A stretch of 64,000 nt of DNA, taken from positions 62,001 through 126,000 of the forward strand of contig NZ_JAGGPS010000009.1 of assembly GCF_018613725.1 (NCBI RefSeq). The letters run 5' to 3'. Under the pieces are notes generated by a model, which worked only from the letters and a program-made list of their open reading frames with translations, searched no databases and had not been told where the DNA came from. The position numbers were made by a program, and so were the translations under genes. This DNA is from Hymenobacter sp. ISL-91 (GTDB lineage Bacteria > Bacteroidota > Bacteroidia > Cytophagales > Hymenobacteraceae). Shown one piece after another: positions 37,389 to 46,916 of the stretch (within the stretch, counting starts at the first letter, position 1; every line of letters starts with the position of its first letter).

Positions 37389-38255
37389 CTACAAATGGAA
37401 TGTCAGCACCGGCTGGGCCGCATCGGTTGCTACCTTCTCGGCAATGCTAGCCTGGAAAAAGCGGCTGAATGCCGAGCGGGCGTGGGTGGGCACTACTATA
37501 AGGCCGGCTCCCAGCTTCCGGGCCGCATCTTCGATGCCGCCGTTAATGCTGCCAGCTTCCATGAGCACGGCTTCGGCGTGGGGCAGTTGATGGCGGGCAA
37601 TAAAGTCGTTTATCTGCTGGCGGGCCTCGCCGGCCGGCTCATCGGTTACGCGCAGCAGGTGCAGGCGGGCATCCGGAAATAGCTGGCGCACCTGCTGCAG
37701 GCCGGGCAGGGCCTGGTCGGCTTCGGCCGAAAAGTCGGAGGCAAACACAATGTCGCGCACGGCATCGAGGTTGGTGGCATGCTTAACGGCCAGCACCGGG
37801 CACGGAGCCAGCCGCACCATCTGCTCGGTATTCGACGAGGCAAAGAAGCGCTCCAGCGCTTCGTGCTGCTGGGTGCCCAGCAGCACCAGGTCGATGTGGC
37901 GCTGCTCGATTACCTTCAGAATAGCCTCATCTACCTCCACCTGATCCAGTACCTCGTGCACGGGAACACCGGGGGCCATCTGGGCGGCTTCGGCCAGCAG
38001 CTGCTGCATCCGCTGGCGGGTCACTTCCATCAGCCTGACGACGAAAATCCGGTCGATGCCGTAGGCGTTGGGCAGCTCGGCCCCGTTGGTAGGTCCGCCG
38101 AAAGCACTAAAATTGGCCGACCCCTGGGCGTCGGGGATGGGCAGCACGTGCAGCAGCGTTACGTTGCCGCCCACGCGCTGGGCCAGCTGCAAAGCGGCCC
38201 GCAGGGCGTGGTGCGCCTCGGCCGAAAAATCGGTGGGAACCAGAATGTTTTTCAT
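37389..38255 (-). CDS. Universal stress protein, tandem UspA domains
   Basis: The 288-aa product starts MKNILVPTDFSAEAHHALRA (ATG 38255), the family N-terminus. The longer frame is rejected. Two UspA folds are present, about residues 1-145 and 150-288, the second beginning DIVFASDFSAEADQAL. The G-x2-G-x9-G ATP signature is incomplete in both halves (LVLLGTQQHEALERFF; LIVVPTHARSAFSRFF), suggesting a non-ATP-binding type. A second, related tandem protein lies at 61677-62492. Confidence 0.9.
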   Translation of the reverse strand: MKNILVPTDFSAEAHHALRAALQLAQRVGGNVTLLHVLPIPDAQGSANFSAFGGPTNGAELPNAYGIDRIFVVRLMEVTRQRMQQLLAEAAQMAPGVPVHEVLDQVEVDEAILKVIEQRHIDLVLLGTQQHEALERFFASSNTEQMVRLAPCPVLAVKHATNLDAVRDIVFASDFSAEADQALPGLQQVRQLFPDARLHLLRVTDEPAGEARQQINDFIARHQLPHAEAVLMEAGSINGGIEDAARKLGAGLIVVPTHARSAFSRFFQASIAEKVATDAAQPVLTFHL

Positions 38256-38278
38256 GAACCGGAAGGAAAAAAGGTAGA

Positions 38279-38337
38279 ACAAAAAACGTCGTCCGGGCAA
38301 TACCAAACCGAAGCAGGGCACCACCCGGGCGACGACG
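38279..38337 (-). terminator. Intrinsic terminator after the TlpA-like gene
   Basis: On the minus strand a GC-rich stem with a small bulge (38324-38337 with 38287-38297) precedes a T-run at 38279-38286. It lies 34 bp past the gene's stop. Confidence 0.6.
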
Positions 38338-38371
38338 CTATGCTATACGTAGCCCAACGGTAAAGGAGCCG

Positions 38372-39670
38372 CTACTCGGCCAGCAGCTGGTCAATTGTTT
38401 TGTTGAATTCGGCGTTCTGCTGCGCGTAGTACTGGCCGGTGCCGGGGCCCGAAAAACCGGTATGAATCTTCCGGACTTCGCCCTTTTTGTCAATGAAAAT
38501 AGTGGTCGGGAAAGCCAGCACTTTCTGGATCTGGGGCAGCGACTTGCCGGCCATGTCCTTGTCGGCTTCACCGGCTACGGCCAGGTCGTAGCCCACATTC
38601 AGGCGTTCCTTCATCTTCAGCAGCTTGCGGGCGGCCACTGCCTGGTCGGGGGTACGCTCGTAGCCCAGCCCGATAATTTCGACGCCGCGCTGCTTATTTT
38701 TCTCGTACCAGGGAGCCAGGAAATTGGTTTCGTCCATGCAATTGGGGCACCACGAGCCCAACAGCTGCACTACCAGCACCTTGCCGCGGTACTTGGGGTC
38801 GGAGGGCGAGATGCTGCCGCCTTCATAAATGCTGGGAAACCTGAAATCCAGCTTTTTCTGGCCGGGCTTCATGCCGGTCAGGGCGTTGGCGTCGGGCAGC
38901 TGAGCGTTGGGGTCCTTCACTGCCGTCCAGGTTTCGTGGCCCGTCAGGCCCGAGTAGAAGTCGCCCTCAATGCGCGTGGCGCTATCGGGGGTGGTGCTGC
39001 CGGGCTGCTTACCCGTGAACAGGAAGCCGTGGCTGCCGTCGAACGTGCTTAGCATGAGCGTATTGCCATCGGCCTGCCCCGAAAGGTAGCGGTAGTCGCC
39101 GGTGCTGGTCAGGAAGGTACCCGTAACGCCCGTCGGGGTCTGCTCGAACACGCCCACGGCCGGGTACGTTTTGCCGGTATCGTCCTTGAAACTGACTTTC
39201 CAGGTGCCGTCGAAGGACGTTACTTTCTGATCGGCCATTACCGGAAACAGCGGCTGCGCGCCCAGCTCGGCCGTAAATGGTACGCGGTAAGGCTTGCTGG
39301 CATCATACTTCACCCAGGTCCCCGCCAGCTTGCCTTCGCCGGCCGGCCGTACTACCAGCGCGGCATCAAACACGCCGAGCCGAATGGTGGTCGAGTCGCC
39401 GGCCGTGGTTATTTCATCAAGCTTGAGGCGCTCCTCGCCGTTGCGCAGCGTTACGGTGGGCTGGCCGCCGGCAGTGGCTACATCGAACAGAAACGGGATT
39501 TGCTGGCCCTGGGCCGAGAGTACGCCCCGCCAAGTGCCGGCCGTGAGCGGCGAAGCAGCCGCATTGGTCGCGGTGGTTTCGGCATTTTTTGGATCAGACT
39601 GGCAGGCCGTGGCGGCCAGCGCGAGGGTGGCCCCGGCTATGGCCTTGCGCAAAGAGAAGGCAACGGGCAT
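38372..39670 (-). CDS. TlpA/ResA-like thiol-disulfide oxidoreductase lipoprotein
   Basis: The 432-aa product has a lipobox (LAATAC, Cys23), so it is anchored in the periplasm. Residues about 40-265 form a beta-rich N-terminal domain of unknown role. Residues about 275-430 are a thioredoxin fold with the redox pair C308-PN-C311 (GSWCPNC) and a cis-proline in FPTTIFIDKKGEV. Such proteins reduce apocytochrome c or other periplasmic thiols. The large N-terminal domain is typical of Bacteroidota members. No ccm gene is adjacent. A single-gene unit with its own terminator. Confidence 0.9.
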   Translation of the reverse strand: MPVAFSLRKAIAGATLALAATACQSDPKNAETTATNAAASPLTAGTWRGVLSAQGQQIPFLFDVATAGGQPTVTLRNGEERLKLDEITTAGDSTTIRLGVFDAALVVRPAGEGKLAGTWVKYDASKPYRVPFTAELGAQPLFPVMADQKVTSFDGTWKVSFKDDTGKTYPAVGVFEQTPTGVTGTFLTSTGDYRYLSGQADGNTLMLSTFDGSHGFLFTGKQPGSTTPDSATRIEGDFYSGLTGHETWTAVKDPNAQLPDANALTGMKPGQKKLDFRFPSIYEGGSISPSDPKYRGKVLVVQLLGSWCPNCMDETNFLAPWYEKNKQRGVEIIGLGYERTPDQAVAARKLLKMKERLNVGYDLAVAGEADKDMAGKSLPQIQKVLAFPTTIFIDKKGEVRKIHTGFSGPGTGQYYAQQNAEFNKTIDQLLAE

Positions 39671-39826
39671 GGTTGAAAAAGAGTAAAAGTGAAACAGAGG
39701 CTAAACTACGGCACTGCCCGCATAGTTTGGGCGGGGCCGTGCCGGCGGATGCCCGCTACCATCGTCCGGGTTCTTTTGAGAGCTTCTAAATAGGCCCTTA
39801 GCTGAACCCGGTGGCACTTGTTTGAC

Positions 39827-39856
39827 TTGCCGGACCCCGGCGCTTAACTATATTTG
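39827..39856 (+). promoter_or_regulatory. Bacteroidota-type promoter of the aconitase gene
   Basis: TTG at 39827-39829, 19 nt, then TATATTTG at 39849-39856 match the -33/-7 consensus. The predicted leader to ATG 39904 is about 41 nt. Confidence 0.7.
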
Positions 39857-39903
39857 CATGTCTGCCCCGGCAGGCTCGTTCTCTCCACTTTTTCAACCTG
39901 ATT

Positions 39904-42201
39904 ATGGCATTCGATTTAGAGATGATTAAGGCCGTGTACGCTGGTATGGGCACCCGCATCGAGGCGGCCCGGTCGGCGGTTGGCCGTCCGCTCACCCTGA
40001 CGGAAAAAATTCTGTACGCCCACCTGTACGGCGGTACCGTTTCGCAGGCGTATGAGCGGGGCGTTTCCTACGTCGATTTCGCGCCCGACCGTGTCGCCAT
40101 GCAGGATGCCACCGCCCAGATGGCCCTGCTCCAGTTCATGCAGGCCGGTAAGCCCACGGCTGCCGTGCCCAGCACCGTCCACTGCGACCACCTCATCCAG
40201 GCCAAAGTAGGTGCCGACGCCGATTTGGCCACCGCCAACTCCGAAAACAAGGAGGTATACGACTTCCTGGCCTCGGTTTCGAACAAGTACGGCCTCGGCT
40301 TCTGGAAGCCCGGCGCTGGTATCATTCACCAGGTGGTGCTCGAAAACTACGCCTTCCCCGGCGGCATGATGATCGGCACCGACTCGCACACCCCCAACGC
40401 GGGTGGCTTGGGCATGATTGCCATTGGCGTAGGCGGCGCCGATGCCGTGGACGTAATGGCCGGCATGGCCTGGGAGCTGAAGTTCCCCAAGGTAATCGGC
40501 GTGAAGCTGACCGGTAAGCTCTCGGGCTGGACGTCGGCCAAAGACGTAATTCTGAAAGTAGCGGGCATCCTGACCGTGAAGGGCGGCACCGGTGCTATTG
40601 TGGAGTACTTCGGCGAAGGTGCCGAGAACCTCTCGGCTACCGGCAAAGGCACCATCTGCAACATGGGCGCCGAAATCGGTGCTACCACGTCGGTGTTCAG
40701 CTTCGATGAGAAGATGGCCCTGTACCTACAGGGCACCGGCCGCGCCGAAGTGGCCGAGCTGGCCGCCGGCGTGCGCCAGCATCTGCGCGCCGACGACGAG
40801 GTGTACGCCAACCCCGAAAACTTCTACGACCAGCTCATCGAAATCGACCTGAACACGCTGGAGCCCTACGTGAACGGCCCGTTCACTCCGGACGCCGCCT
40901 GGCCGATTTCGGAGTTTGCCGCTGCCGTGAAGGAGCATGGCTGGCCCGCGAAGCTGGAAGTGGGCCTGATTGGCTCGTGCACCAACTCCAGCTACGAAGA
41001 CATTACCCGCGCCGCCAGCATTGCCAAGCAGGCCGCCGATAAGGGCCTGACCGTGGAGGCCGAGTACACCGTAACGCCCGGCTCGGAGCTGGTGCGCTAC
41101 ACTGTGGAGCGCGACGGCCTGCTCGACACGTTTGCCCAGATGGGCGGCGTGGTGCTGGCCAACGCCTGCGGTCCGTGCATCGGCCAGTGGGCCCGTCACA
41201 CCGACGACCCCAAGCGCCGCAACTCGATTATCACGAGCTTCAACCGCAACTTCGCCAAGCGCAACGACGGCAACCCCAACACCCATGCCTTCGTGGCCTC
41301 GCCCGAAATCGTGACGGCCTTCGCCATTGCCGGCGACCTGACCTTCAACCCACTCACCGACTCGCTGACCACGAAAACCGGCGAGCAGGTGAAGTTTGAT
41401 GAGCCGGTAGGCATCGAGATGCCGCCCCGGGGCTTTGCCGTGGAAGATGCCGGCTACCAGCAGCCTGCCGCCGACGGTTCGGGCATAAGCGTTATGGTGT
41501 CGCCTGATTCTGACCGCCTGCAGCTGCTGGAACCCTTCAAGCCCTGGAACGGCTCCGACCTGCTGGGTCTGCGCCTGCTCATCAAGGCCAAAGGCAAGTG
41601 CACCACCGACCACATTTCGATGGCCGGCCCGTGGCTGAAATACCGCGGCCACCTCGATAACATCTCCAACAACATGCTCATCGGGGCGACCAACGCCTTC
41701 AACGAGCAAACCAACTCTGTGAAAGACGCCCTCACGCAGGGCACGCCGTACTCGGCCGTGCCCACGGTGGCCCGCAACTACAAGGCCCAGGGCATTGGCT
41801 CGGTGGTGGTTGGCGATGAGAACTACGGCGAAGGCAGCTCGCGCGAACATGCCGCTATGGAGCCCCGCCACCTCGGCGTGCGCGCCGTGCTGGTGAAGTC
41901 CTTTGCCCGGATCCACGAAACCAACCTCAAGAAGCAAGGCATGCTGGGCCTCACCTTCGCAAACAAGGCCGATTACGACCTGATTGAGGAGGATGACACC
42001 ATCGACATCCTCGGCCTGACCGAGTTTGCCCCCGGTAAGCCCCTGCAGGTGCGCCTGCACCACGCCGACGGCGACACGGACCTCATCACGGTGAACCACA
42101 CCTACAATGAGGGCCAGATTGCCTGGTTTAAGGCCGGCTCGGCCCTGAATCTGATTCGGCAGATGGAAAGCGGCGACGCGCAGCTTTCGGAGCGTATCTA
42201 A
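39904..42201 (+). CDS. acn: Aconitate hydratase
   Basis: Aconitase interconverts citrate and isocitrate in the TCA cycle. The 765-aa protein is of the mitochondrial-like type found in Bacteroidota. Cluster ligands are C359 (GSCTNSS), C422 and C425 (NACGPCIGQ). Active-site motifs include [16 protein letters not shown] and, in the swivel domain, [10 protein letters not shown]. It has its own promoter and a terminator at 42223-42262, so it appears monocistronic. Confidence 0.97.
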   Translation: MAFDLEMIKAVYAGMGTRIEAARSAVGRPLTLTEKILYAHLYGGTVSQAYERGVSYVDFAPDRVAMQDATAQMALLQFMQAGKPTAAVPSTVHCDHLIQAKVGADADLATANSENKEVYDFLASVSNKYGLGFWKPGAGIIHQVVLENYAFPGGMMIGTDSHTPNAGGLGMIAIGVGGADAVDVMAGMAWELKFPKVIGVKLTGKLSGWTSAKDVILKVAGILTVKGGTGAIVEYFGEGAENLSATGKGTICNMGAEIGATTSVFSFDEKMALYLQGTGRAEVAELAAGVRQHLRADDEVYANPENFYDQLIEIDLNTLEPYVNGPFTPDAAWPISEFAAAVKEHGWPAKLEVGLIGSCTNSSYEDITRAASIAKQAADKGLTVEAEYTVTPGSELVRYTVERDGLLDTFAQMGGVVLANACGPCIGQWARHTDDPKRRNSIITSFNRNFAKRNDGNPNTHAFVASPEIVTAFAIAGDLTFNPLTDSLTTKTGEQVKFDEPVGIEMPPRGFAVEDAGYQQPAADGSGISVMVSPDSDRLQLLEPFKPWNGSDLLGLRLLIKAKGKCTTDHISMAGPWLKYRGHLDNISNNMLIGATNAFNEQTNSVKDALTQGTPYSAVPTVARNYKAQGIGSVVVGDENYGEGSSREHAAMEPRHLGVRAVLVKSFARIHETNLKKQGMLGLTFANKADYDLIEEDDTIDILGLTEFAPGKPLQVRLHHADGDTDLITVNHTYNEGQIAWFKAGSALNLIRQMESGDAQLSERI

Positions 42202-42222
42202 CTAGCTGATTGCAGCTAAGCG

Positions 42223-42262
42223 AAAACGGCCGCTTTCCCGGGCAGGGGAAGCGGCCGTTTTT
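42223..42262 (+). terminator. Intrinsic terminator of the aconitase gene
   Basis: A roughly 16-bp stem (AAAACGGCCGCTTTCCC with GGGAAGCGGCCGTTTT, one bulge) ends in a T5 run, 22 bp after the stop. Confidence 0.8.
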
Positions 42263-42304
42263 ACTTGGCAAACTCAAGTTGCAAAGCGGCGGTGTGGGCA
42301 CGCT

Positions 42305-42399
42305 GTAGGGGCGGGGCTTGCCCCCGCCCGCCATTGAACAAACTTGTTGCAACGGAGCAAACGACGTAGGGGCGGGGTCTGGCCCCGCCCCTACGTCGT
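42305..42399 (+). repeat. Dispersed inverted repeat (family D, copy 2) plus a second palindrome
   Basis: Bases 42305-42338 match the left arm of the element at 19200 with a few substitutions (GTAGGGGCGGGGCTTGCCCC). About 25 bases later a separate hairpin has 17-nt perfect arms (42361-42377 and 42383-42399) built on the same GTAGGGGCGGGG word. This looks like a composite or rearranged copy. Confidence 0.8.
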
Positions 42400-42490
42400 T
42401 CTTCCCAACTGGGGTTTGCTGTACGGTTTCCGGCTGCCACCGAGCTTTTTGCCACCGGCTGCGTATAGGCAGACTCCCTTTCTTTATCCT

Positions 42491-43186
42491 ATGAAAAAAA
42501 CGAACCCACTTTACCCCATTACGGCTGCGGTTGCTTACACTGGGGCCGGCATTATCGGGCTGGTGGCCTTGTATGTAGCTGCCTCGGTAGTGCTGTCGGC
42601 CGTTCCGGTGGCCGGCAAGGAGGCCACGCCCGCTCCCGGCGAAGCCGTAGCGGTATACCTGCTCTCCAACGGCGTACATACCGACCTAGTGCTGCCCGTG
42701 CGCAATGCCCATAAGGATTGGACTCGGTTCATTTCCTACGCCGATACGCCCGCCAACGATACCAGCCAGGAATTCGTCGGTTTTGGCTGGGGCGACCGGG
42801 GTTTCTACCTCGACACGCCTACCTGGGCCGAACTCAAGCTCAGCACTGGCTTGGAAGCCATGTTCTGGATGGGCACCACCGCTATGCACACCACCTTCCA
42901 CCACCGCCCCGCCGAAGGCCCCAAATGCGTGCGCCTGCAGCTTACACCCGCTGAGTACGCCCGGCTTGTGCGCTTCATCGAAACCAAGTTCGATGTAGAT
43001 GCCCAGGGCCGGCCGCAGCAGATTAGAGGCCACAGCTACGGCCAGAACGACGCATTCTATACCGCTAAGGGCACGTACAACCTCTTCGATACCTGCAACA
43101 GCTGGACTAACCGCGGCCTGAAAGTGGCCGGCCAACGCGCTGCCCTCTGGACACCCTTTGATTTTGGGATATTCTGGCACTATTAG
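42491..43186 (+). CDS. DUF2459 / TIGR02117 family membrane-anchored protein
   Basis: The 231-aa product starts at ATG 42491; the open frame back to 42344 runs through repeats and is rejected. An N-terminal TM helix (about 16-36, IIGLVALYVAASVVL) is followed by the family motifs VYLLSNGVHTDLVLPV, GFGWGDRGFYLDTPTW and YNLFDTCNSWTNRGL. The histidine and the Cys-Asn/Asn pattern look like a papain-like catalytic arrangement, but no activity is established for the family to my knowledge. It is a single gene with a hairpin at 43237. Confidence 0.82.
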   Translation: MKKTNPLYPITAAVAYTGAGIIGLVALYVAASVVLSAVPVAGKEATPAPGEAVAVYLLSNGVHTDLVLPVRNAHKDWTRFISYADTPANDTSQEFVGFGWGDRGFYLDTPTWAELKLSTGLEAMFWMGTTAMHTTFHHRPAEGPKCVRLQLTPAEYARLVRFIETKFDVDAQGRPQQIRGHSYGQNDAFYTAKGTYNLFDTCNSWTNRGLKVAGQRAALWTPFDFGIFWHY

Positions 43187-43236
43187 CGCTTTGGGCGTTG
43201 CGGTCAACTGCTGCCTTAGCGGTTGCCATTATGCAA

Positions 43237-43274
43237 AAAAGGGGGCCGCACTCAATCAAGTGCGGCCCCCTTTT
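43237..43274. terminator. Bidirectional intrinsic terminator
   Basis: A 16-bp perfect stem (43237-43252 with 43259-43274) is flanked by A4/T4 on its ends. It is shared by the DUF2459 gene (plus) and the small minus-strand gene ending at 43294. A GCTAACAGC word follows at 43283. Confidence 0.85.
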
Positions 43275-43293
43275 ACGTTTTTCAGCTAACAGC

Positions 43294-43542
43294 TCAGTTA
43301 AGCCAGACCTGGGCTACAAACTCGAAACGGTGCCGGGCGAAGGTACCATAAGGGCGCTCGGCATAGAAGCCCAGCACCTGCACCTGCCATTCGCCGTTGT
43401 AAGCATTGCGCCGTAACTGCACCGGATACACCTGCCCGCACGCAGGCCAGTCGCCAATGTAATCGGTCGGACGATTTCGGGCGTTCACGCACCGTGCGTA
43501 TTGCTGCACCGGAAGAGGGACGGGAAGCTTCGTTTTTGCCAT
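43294..43542 (-). CDS. Small hypothetical protein (82 aa)
   Basis: From ATG 43542 the product is MAKTKLPVPLPVQQYARCV and onward, a soluble basic protein with two cysteines and a tryptophan/aromatic-rich C-terminal half (GEWQVQVLGFYAERPYG). Strand alternation suggests a small beta-barrel fold. Codon use resembles the neighbours, and the ORF ends 20 bp from the shared terminator, which supports a real gene. A TATATTTG box lies only 3 nt upstream of the ATG, which would require a leaderless transcript if used. No family recognised. Confidence 0.55.
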   Translation of the reverse strand: MAKTKLPVPLPVQQYARCVNARNRPTDYIGDWPACGQVYPVQLRRNAYNGEWQVQVLGFYAERPYGTFARHRFEFVAQVWLN

Positions 43543-43767
43543 ATACAAATATACGTATATTATTCGGCAAAACTAAATAGTTTAGCTAGGAAAATCGTGT
43601 GACTTCAGCTGATTTATACAATATGCTGTTAATCAATCTATGTTAGTTGACATAAAACCTGCAAGCGGAGAAAATGTTTCAAATATTCAGTCAATGAAAT
43701 GTTTATGAAATTTGCTAAAATTATTGGGCAGAATATATGAATCAGTACGGCTGTAGCTGCACAGCCT

Positions 43768-46623
43768 CTAAGGGCGCTTCAGTACCCGGTAAGTGCCTGT
43801 GCCAGCCGCCGTTTCTATGCGCACCAGATACACTCCGGCCGGGTAGACTGATAGGTCGAGAGTGGCGGTGGATTGCTGAAAGCTGTATGCTGCCAGTTGC
43901 TGCCCCAGCACCGACAGTACCTCTACCGTAGCCGGGCTACCAGGGGGCAGTTCCAGGCGCACAGTGCCTGAGGTGGGGTTGGGGTAAAGCCAAACTCCAG
44001 CCAGCATACGGGGCTTCGAAGTGGTAGGCACCTGCTGGTAGCCGGCGGCGGCGGCATCGGCGGCAGCCTGCAGCTCGGCCAGCGAAGGAGCTGCCAGCAC
44101 TGCAAAAGCTACGGTCAGCGAGTCGGCGGGAGCCAGGTAGGGTAGGGCCGCGCCCACCACCTGGGCAGCATCGGCGCCGGTGGTTGGACCAGCGGTGGCG
44201 TAGGTAGTGCCGCTGCTCAGAGTCAGCCACTTCTCCTCCCGGCTGAACCCATCGTTCAGGCGCACCGGGCCCACCGGCGTAGCCGTGCTGTTGTCGAGAC
44301 TGAAGATGCTGGGCTGGCCACCGGAAAGGTGCTGAACACCGGCGTAAATAGTCTGGCCGGGCGCGTCGTACACGTACCCCAGCCGGCGGGCGGCGTCCCA
44401 GCCGGTTGCATTGCGGGTGGGGTCGTCGGGCAGGTCCCAATCCATAAACAAACCCAGATGCAGAGGCCGGAGCGTGTCGGCCGTCAGGTTGGTAAGTTGG
44501 TATTCAAGCAGTACGTAGTTCTGGTGCGGGGCTGTTGCCCGGGCGGTGGCCCGCTGGCGCAGGGCCACCCCCACAGCCTGCGGGTTGGCGGCCGGCGGCT
44601 GCGTCTCGCGTAGCCGTCCCTCGGCCCGCTGGTCTGCGGAGCCGCTGATGGCGGGTAGGCGGTGCACCTGCCCAACCGATTCAAAGTCGACGTCGCGGCC
44701 GCCCTTATCGTTGCGCACGTTGCTGGCCAGGCGCGTGGCCGAGGTGGCCAGCAGCAGCCCGCCTTCGGCCAGCAGCGGCGGCCCCTGGCGGTAGCTGATG
44801 CCCTCGCCGAGGCTGGGGTTGGCGGCATCGTAACCCACGTTGCCCCGGCCGGTAAGCGTGAGGCGCAGGTTGTTGGCATCCAGCACCACATAATCGGGGT
44901 TGAGCAGCAGGGTTTCGTACTGGTATTCGGTGTAGCCGCTGGCTGCGTGGTGCAGGTGGTAGCGCAGCACGGCTTTGGTGTTGAGCGGTACGCCCGTGGC
45001 CGCGACAGCCAGCCGGAAAGGCGCGGCAGCGTTGCCGGCAGTGGCCAGCGTAGCCAGAGGGCCGGTGCTGAACTCGCCCTGGCGCACGCTAACGTAAGGC
45101 GAAAGCGAGGTGAGCGTTACGGTGAGGCCCGGTAACTCGCGCAACAGGTTCTGAACGCTGACTGTAAGGCGCAGCGTATCGGCGGGCTGGTAGTAGCTGC
45201 GGTCGGGGGCGGCCGTGCGGGCCATTACCCGGGCCGAGTAAGGCTGCTCCGAAACGGCCCGCAGCACGTTCAGGCGGCCCGAGCCCAGCCGGCCGGCGTA
45301 GGCCACATTGCCCGGTAGGTCATCAATAAAATCGGTGGTGCGCCGCAGCTGGGCCGCTACCTGGGCCGCATTGTAGCCCGGAAACCGGCTGCGGACCAGC
45401 GCCGCCGCCCCTGCCACCTGGGGCGCAGCAAACGACGAGCCGCCCGTTTTAACATAGTCGGTATCCGTAAAGCCCAGCGTTGTGATAATGCCTTCGCCGG
45501 GAGCCGATAAATCAATCCGGTGGCTGAAAGTGCCGATCAGGCTTCGCTCGTCGGTGCGGGTGGTCAGGGCCACCGATACGACGTGCTGGTAGCTGGCCGG
45601 GTAGAAGTCGAGGTCCTGGGGCGTGTTGCCGGCGGCGGCCACCACAACCACATCATGGTTGAGGGCTGCGTAGCTGATAACTTCCTGCTCGAAGCGCGAG
45701 GGTGCGCCCGCGCCCCCCCACGACAGATTAACCACCTGGCAGCCATGGTCGGCGGCATACACAATGGCCTCGTAGCCACCAAATGAGCCTGCTGGGGTAG
45801 AGGGATAGATTTTCAGGGGCATGAACCGCGACTTGTAGCCCACGCTGGCAATACCGAGGCCGTTGTTGGTAGCCCCAGCGGCTACGCCGGTTACCATCAC
45901 GCCGTGGGCTATGTCGGTAGGGTTGCGGGCACGCTCGGGGTCGTTGTCGTGGTCGGCGAAATCCCAGCCTGAGTAGTTATCAATGTACCCGTCGCCATCG
46001 TTATCAATACCATCAACGGGGTCGCGGCGGTTGAGCTGGTTCTTGCCCGCCAGGTCTTCGTGGGTGAATCGGGTGCCGCCATCCGCAATGCCGATAACAA
46101 TGCTCGTGTCGCCCTGCGTGAGGTTCCAGGCCTGATAGGCGCGGATGTTTTTAAGGTGATACTGCCCCCCGGGACCCACCGAGTCGGCCTGCGGGTCGTT
46201 GGGTTGCTGCAGGGGCTGGTAGTCGTAGAGCGGTTCGGCGTACTCCACCAAGCCGGTTTTGAGCAGCCGTTGCTGCATGTGCGTTGGCGAGGTATTGGCG
46301 GGTAGTGTCAGCTCATACAGCAACCCCAGATCCACGGCTCCGGCCTGGGCACGGGCAGCAGTGGGTGCCGTGGCCTGCGGAAACTTGGGCCGCGCCGTTG
46401 CGCCGAGGGCCTGGAAGGTCGTAGTAAGGGCGGCTGGCAGCGCGGCCGGACCCGGCCGGCGCGGCTGGGTGGCATCAGCCGGCGTGGCTTTCAGCCGGAA
46501 AACCAGCACGCCGGGCCGCACCGTGCGGGTAGCGGGGGGCAGGGCAGCCGATTGCGCCACAGCGGCGGCGGTACTGCCCAACAGCAGCGCGGCGCAGAAA
46601 AACCAGCGTAGAGTTACAAGCAT
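43768..46623 (-). CDS. Secreted S8 (subtilisin-like) protease with T9SS sorting domain
   Basis: The 951-aa protein has a signal peptide (to about residue 23) and a putative propeptide (to about 155). The peptidase S8 domain spans about 165-450. The triad is D181 (IGIADGG), H240 (DIAHGVMVTG) and S397 (GGSSFAAP), with oxyanion N333. The usual DTG and GTSMAAP are varied to DGG and GSSFAAP, a Bacteroidota variation. EF-hand-like GIDNDGDGYIDN suggests calcium binding. Beta-rich domains follow, then a type-A T9SS tail (LYPNPTSGTVRLEL). It is probably a secreted or surface protease. Confidence 0.92.
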   Translation of the reverse strand: MLVTLRWFFCAALLLGSTAAAVAQSAALPPATRTVRPGVLVFRLKATPADATQPRRPGPAALPAALTTTFQALGATARPKFPQATAPTAARAQAGAVDLGLLYELTLPANTSPTHMQQRLLKTGLVEYAEPLYDYQPLQQPNDPQADSVGPGGQYHLKNIRAYQAWNLTQGDTSIVIGIADGGTRFTHEDLAGKNQLNRRDPVDGIDNDGDGYIDNYSGWDFADHDNDPERARNPTDIAHGVMVTGVAAGATNNGLGIASVGYKSRFMPLKIYPSTPAGSFGGYEAIVYAADHGCQVVNLSWGGAGAPSRFEQEVISYAALNHDVVVVAAAGNTPQDLDFYPASYQHVVSVALTTRTDERSLIGTFSHRIDLSAPGEGIITTLGFTDTDYVKTGGSSFAAPQVAGAAALVRSRFPGYNAAQVAAQLRRTTDFIDDLPGNVAYAGRLGSGRLNVLRAVSEQPYSARVMARTAAPDRSYYQPADTLRLTVSVQNLLRELPGLTVTLTSLSPYVSVRQGEFSTGPLATLATAGNAAAPFRLAVAATGVPLNTKAVLRYHLHHAASGYTEYQYETLLLNPDYVVLDANNLRLTLTGRGNVGYDAANPSLGEGISYRQGPPLLAEGGLLLATSATRLASNVRNDKGGRDVDFESVGQVHRLPAISGSADQRAEGRLRETQPPAANPQAVGVALRQRATARATAPHQNYVLLEYQLTNLTADTLRPLHLGLFMDWDLPDDPTRNATGWDAARRLGYVYDAPGQTIYAGVQHLSGGQPSIFSLDNSTATPVGPVRLNDGFSREEKWLTLSSGTTYATAGPTTGADAAQVVGAALPYLAPADSLTVAFAVLAAPSLAELQAAADAAAAGYQQVPTTSKPRMLAGVWLYPNPTSGTVRLELPPGSPATVEVLSVLGQQLAAYSFQQSTATLDLSVYPAGVYLVRIETAAGTGTYRVLKRP

Positions 46624-46916
46624 AGTACCAGAGCAATAGGGTAGAAGCGCGCGGCAGTCGGGTAGTCAGGCTAACGAAACTGCTGCCCCTCCGGATTGGT
46701 TCGGGCGGGTTCGGGGCCGATTCCGTAAATTTAGCCACTCCAAAGCCGCCGGACCCTACTTTTAGCCCAAGCCCCGGCCTGTGCCGGCCAGCAGCGGGGC
46801 ACGGCGGCCCAGCAAAGCCGGGGGAGCTGGCACAAAGCCATTTGCCGCGGCCCGCGGTTTGGGTTATGGCCACCAGCACGGCGCACCATTTTACTTTCCC
46901 ACCCTTATTTTTTTAC

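Noticed and set aside
40726-42099. 457-codon minus-strand open frame inside aconitase
   Set aside because: Entirely antisense to a well-supported enzyme gene; long frames are expected opposite GC-rich genes.
42344-42490. N-terminal extension of the DUF2459 protein
   Set aside because: It translates the dispersed palindrome and lacks a signal; ATG 42491 begins MKKTNPLYPITAAVAY before the TM helix.
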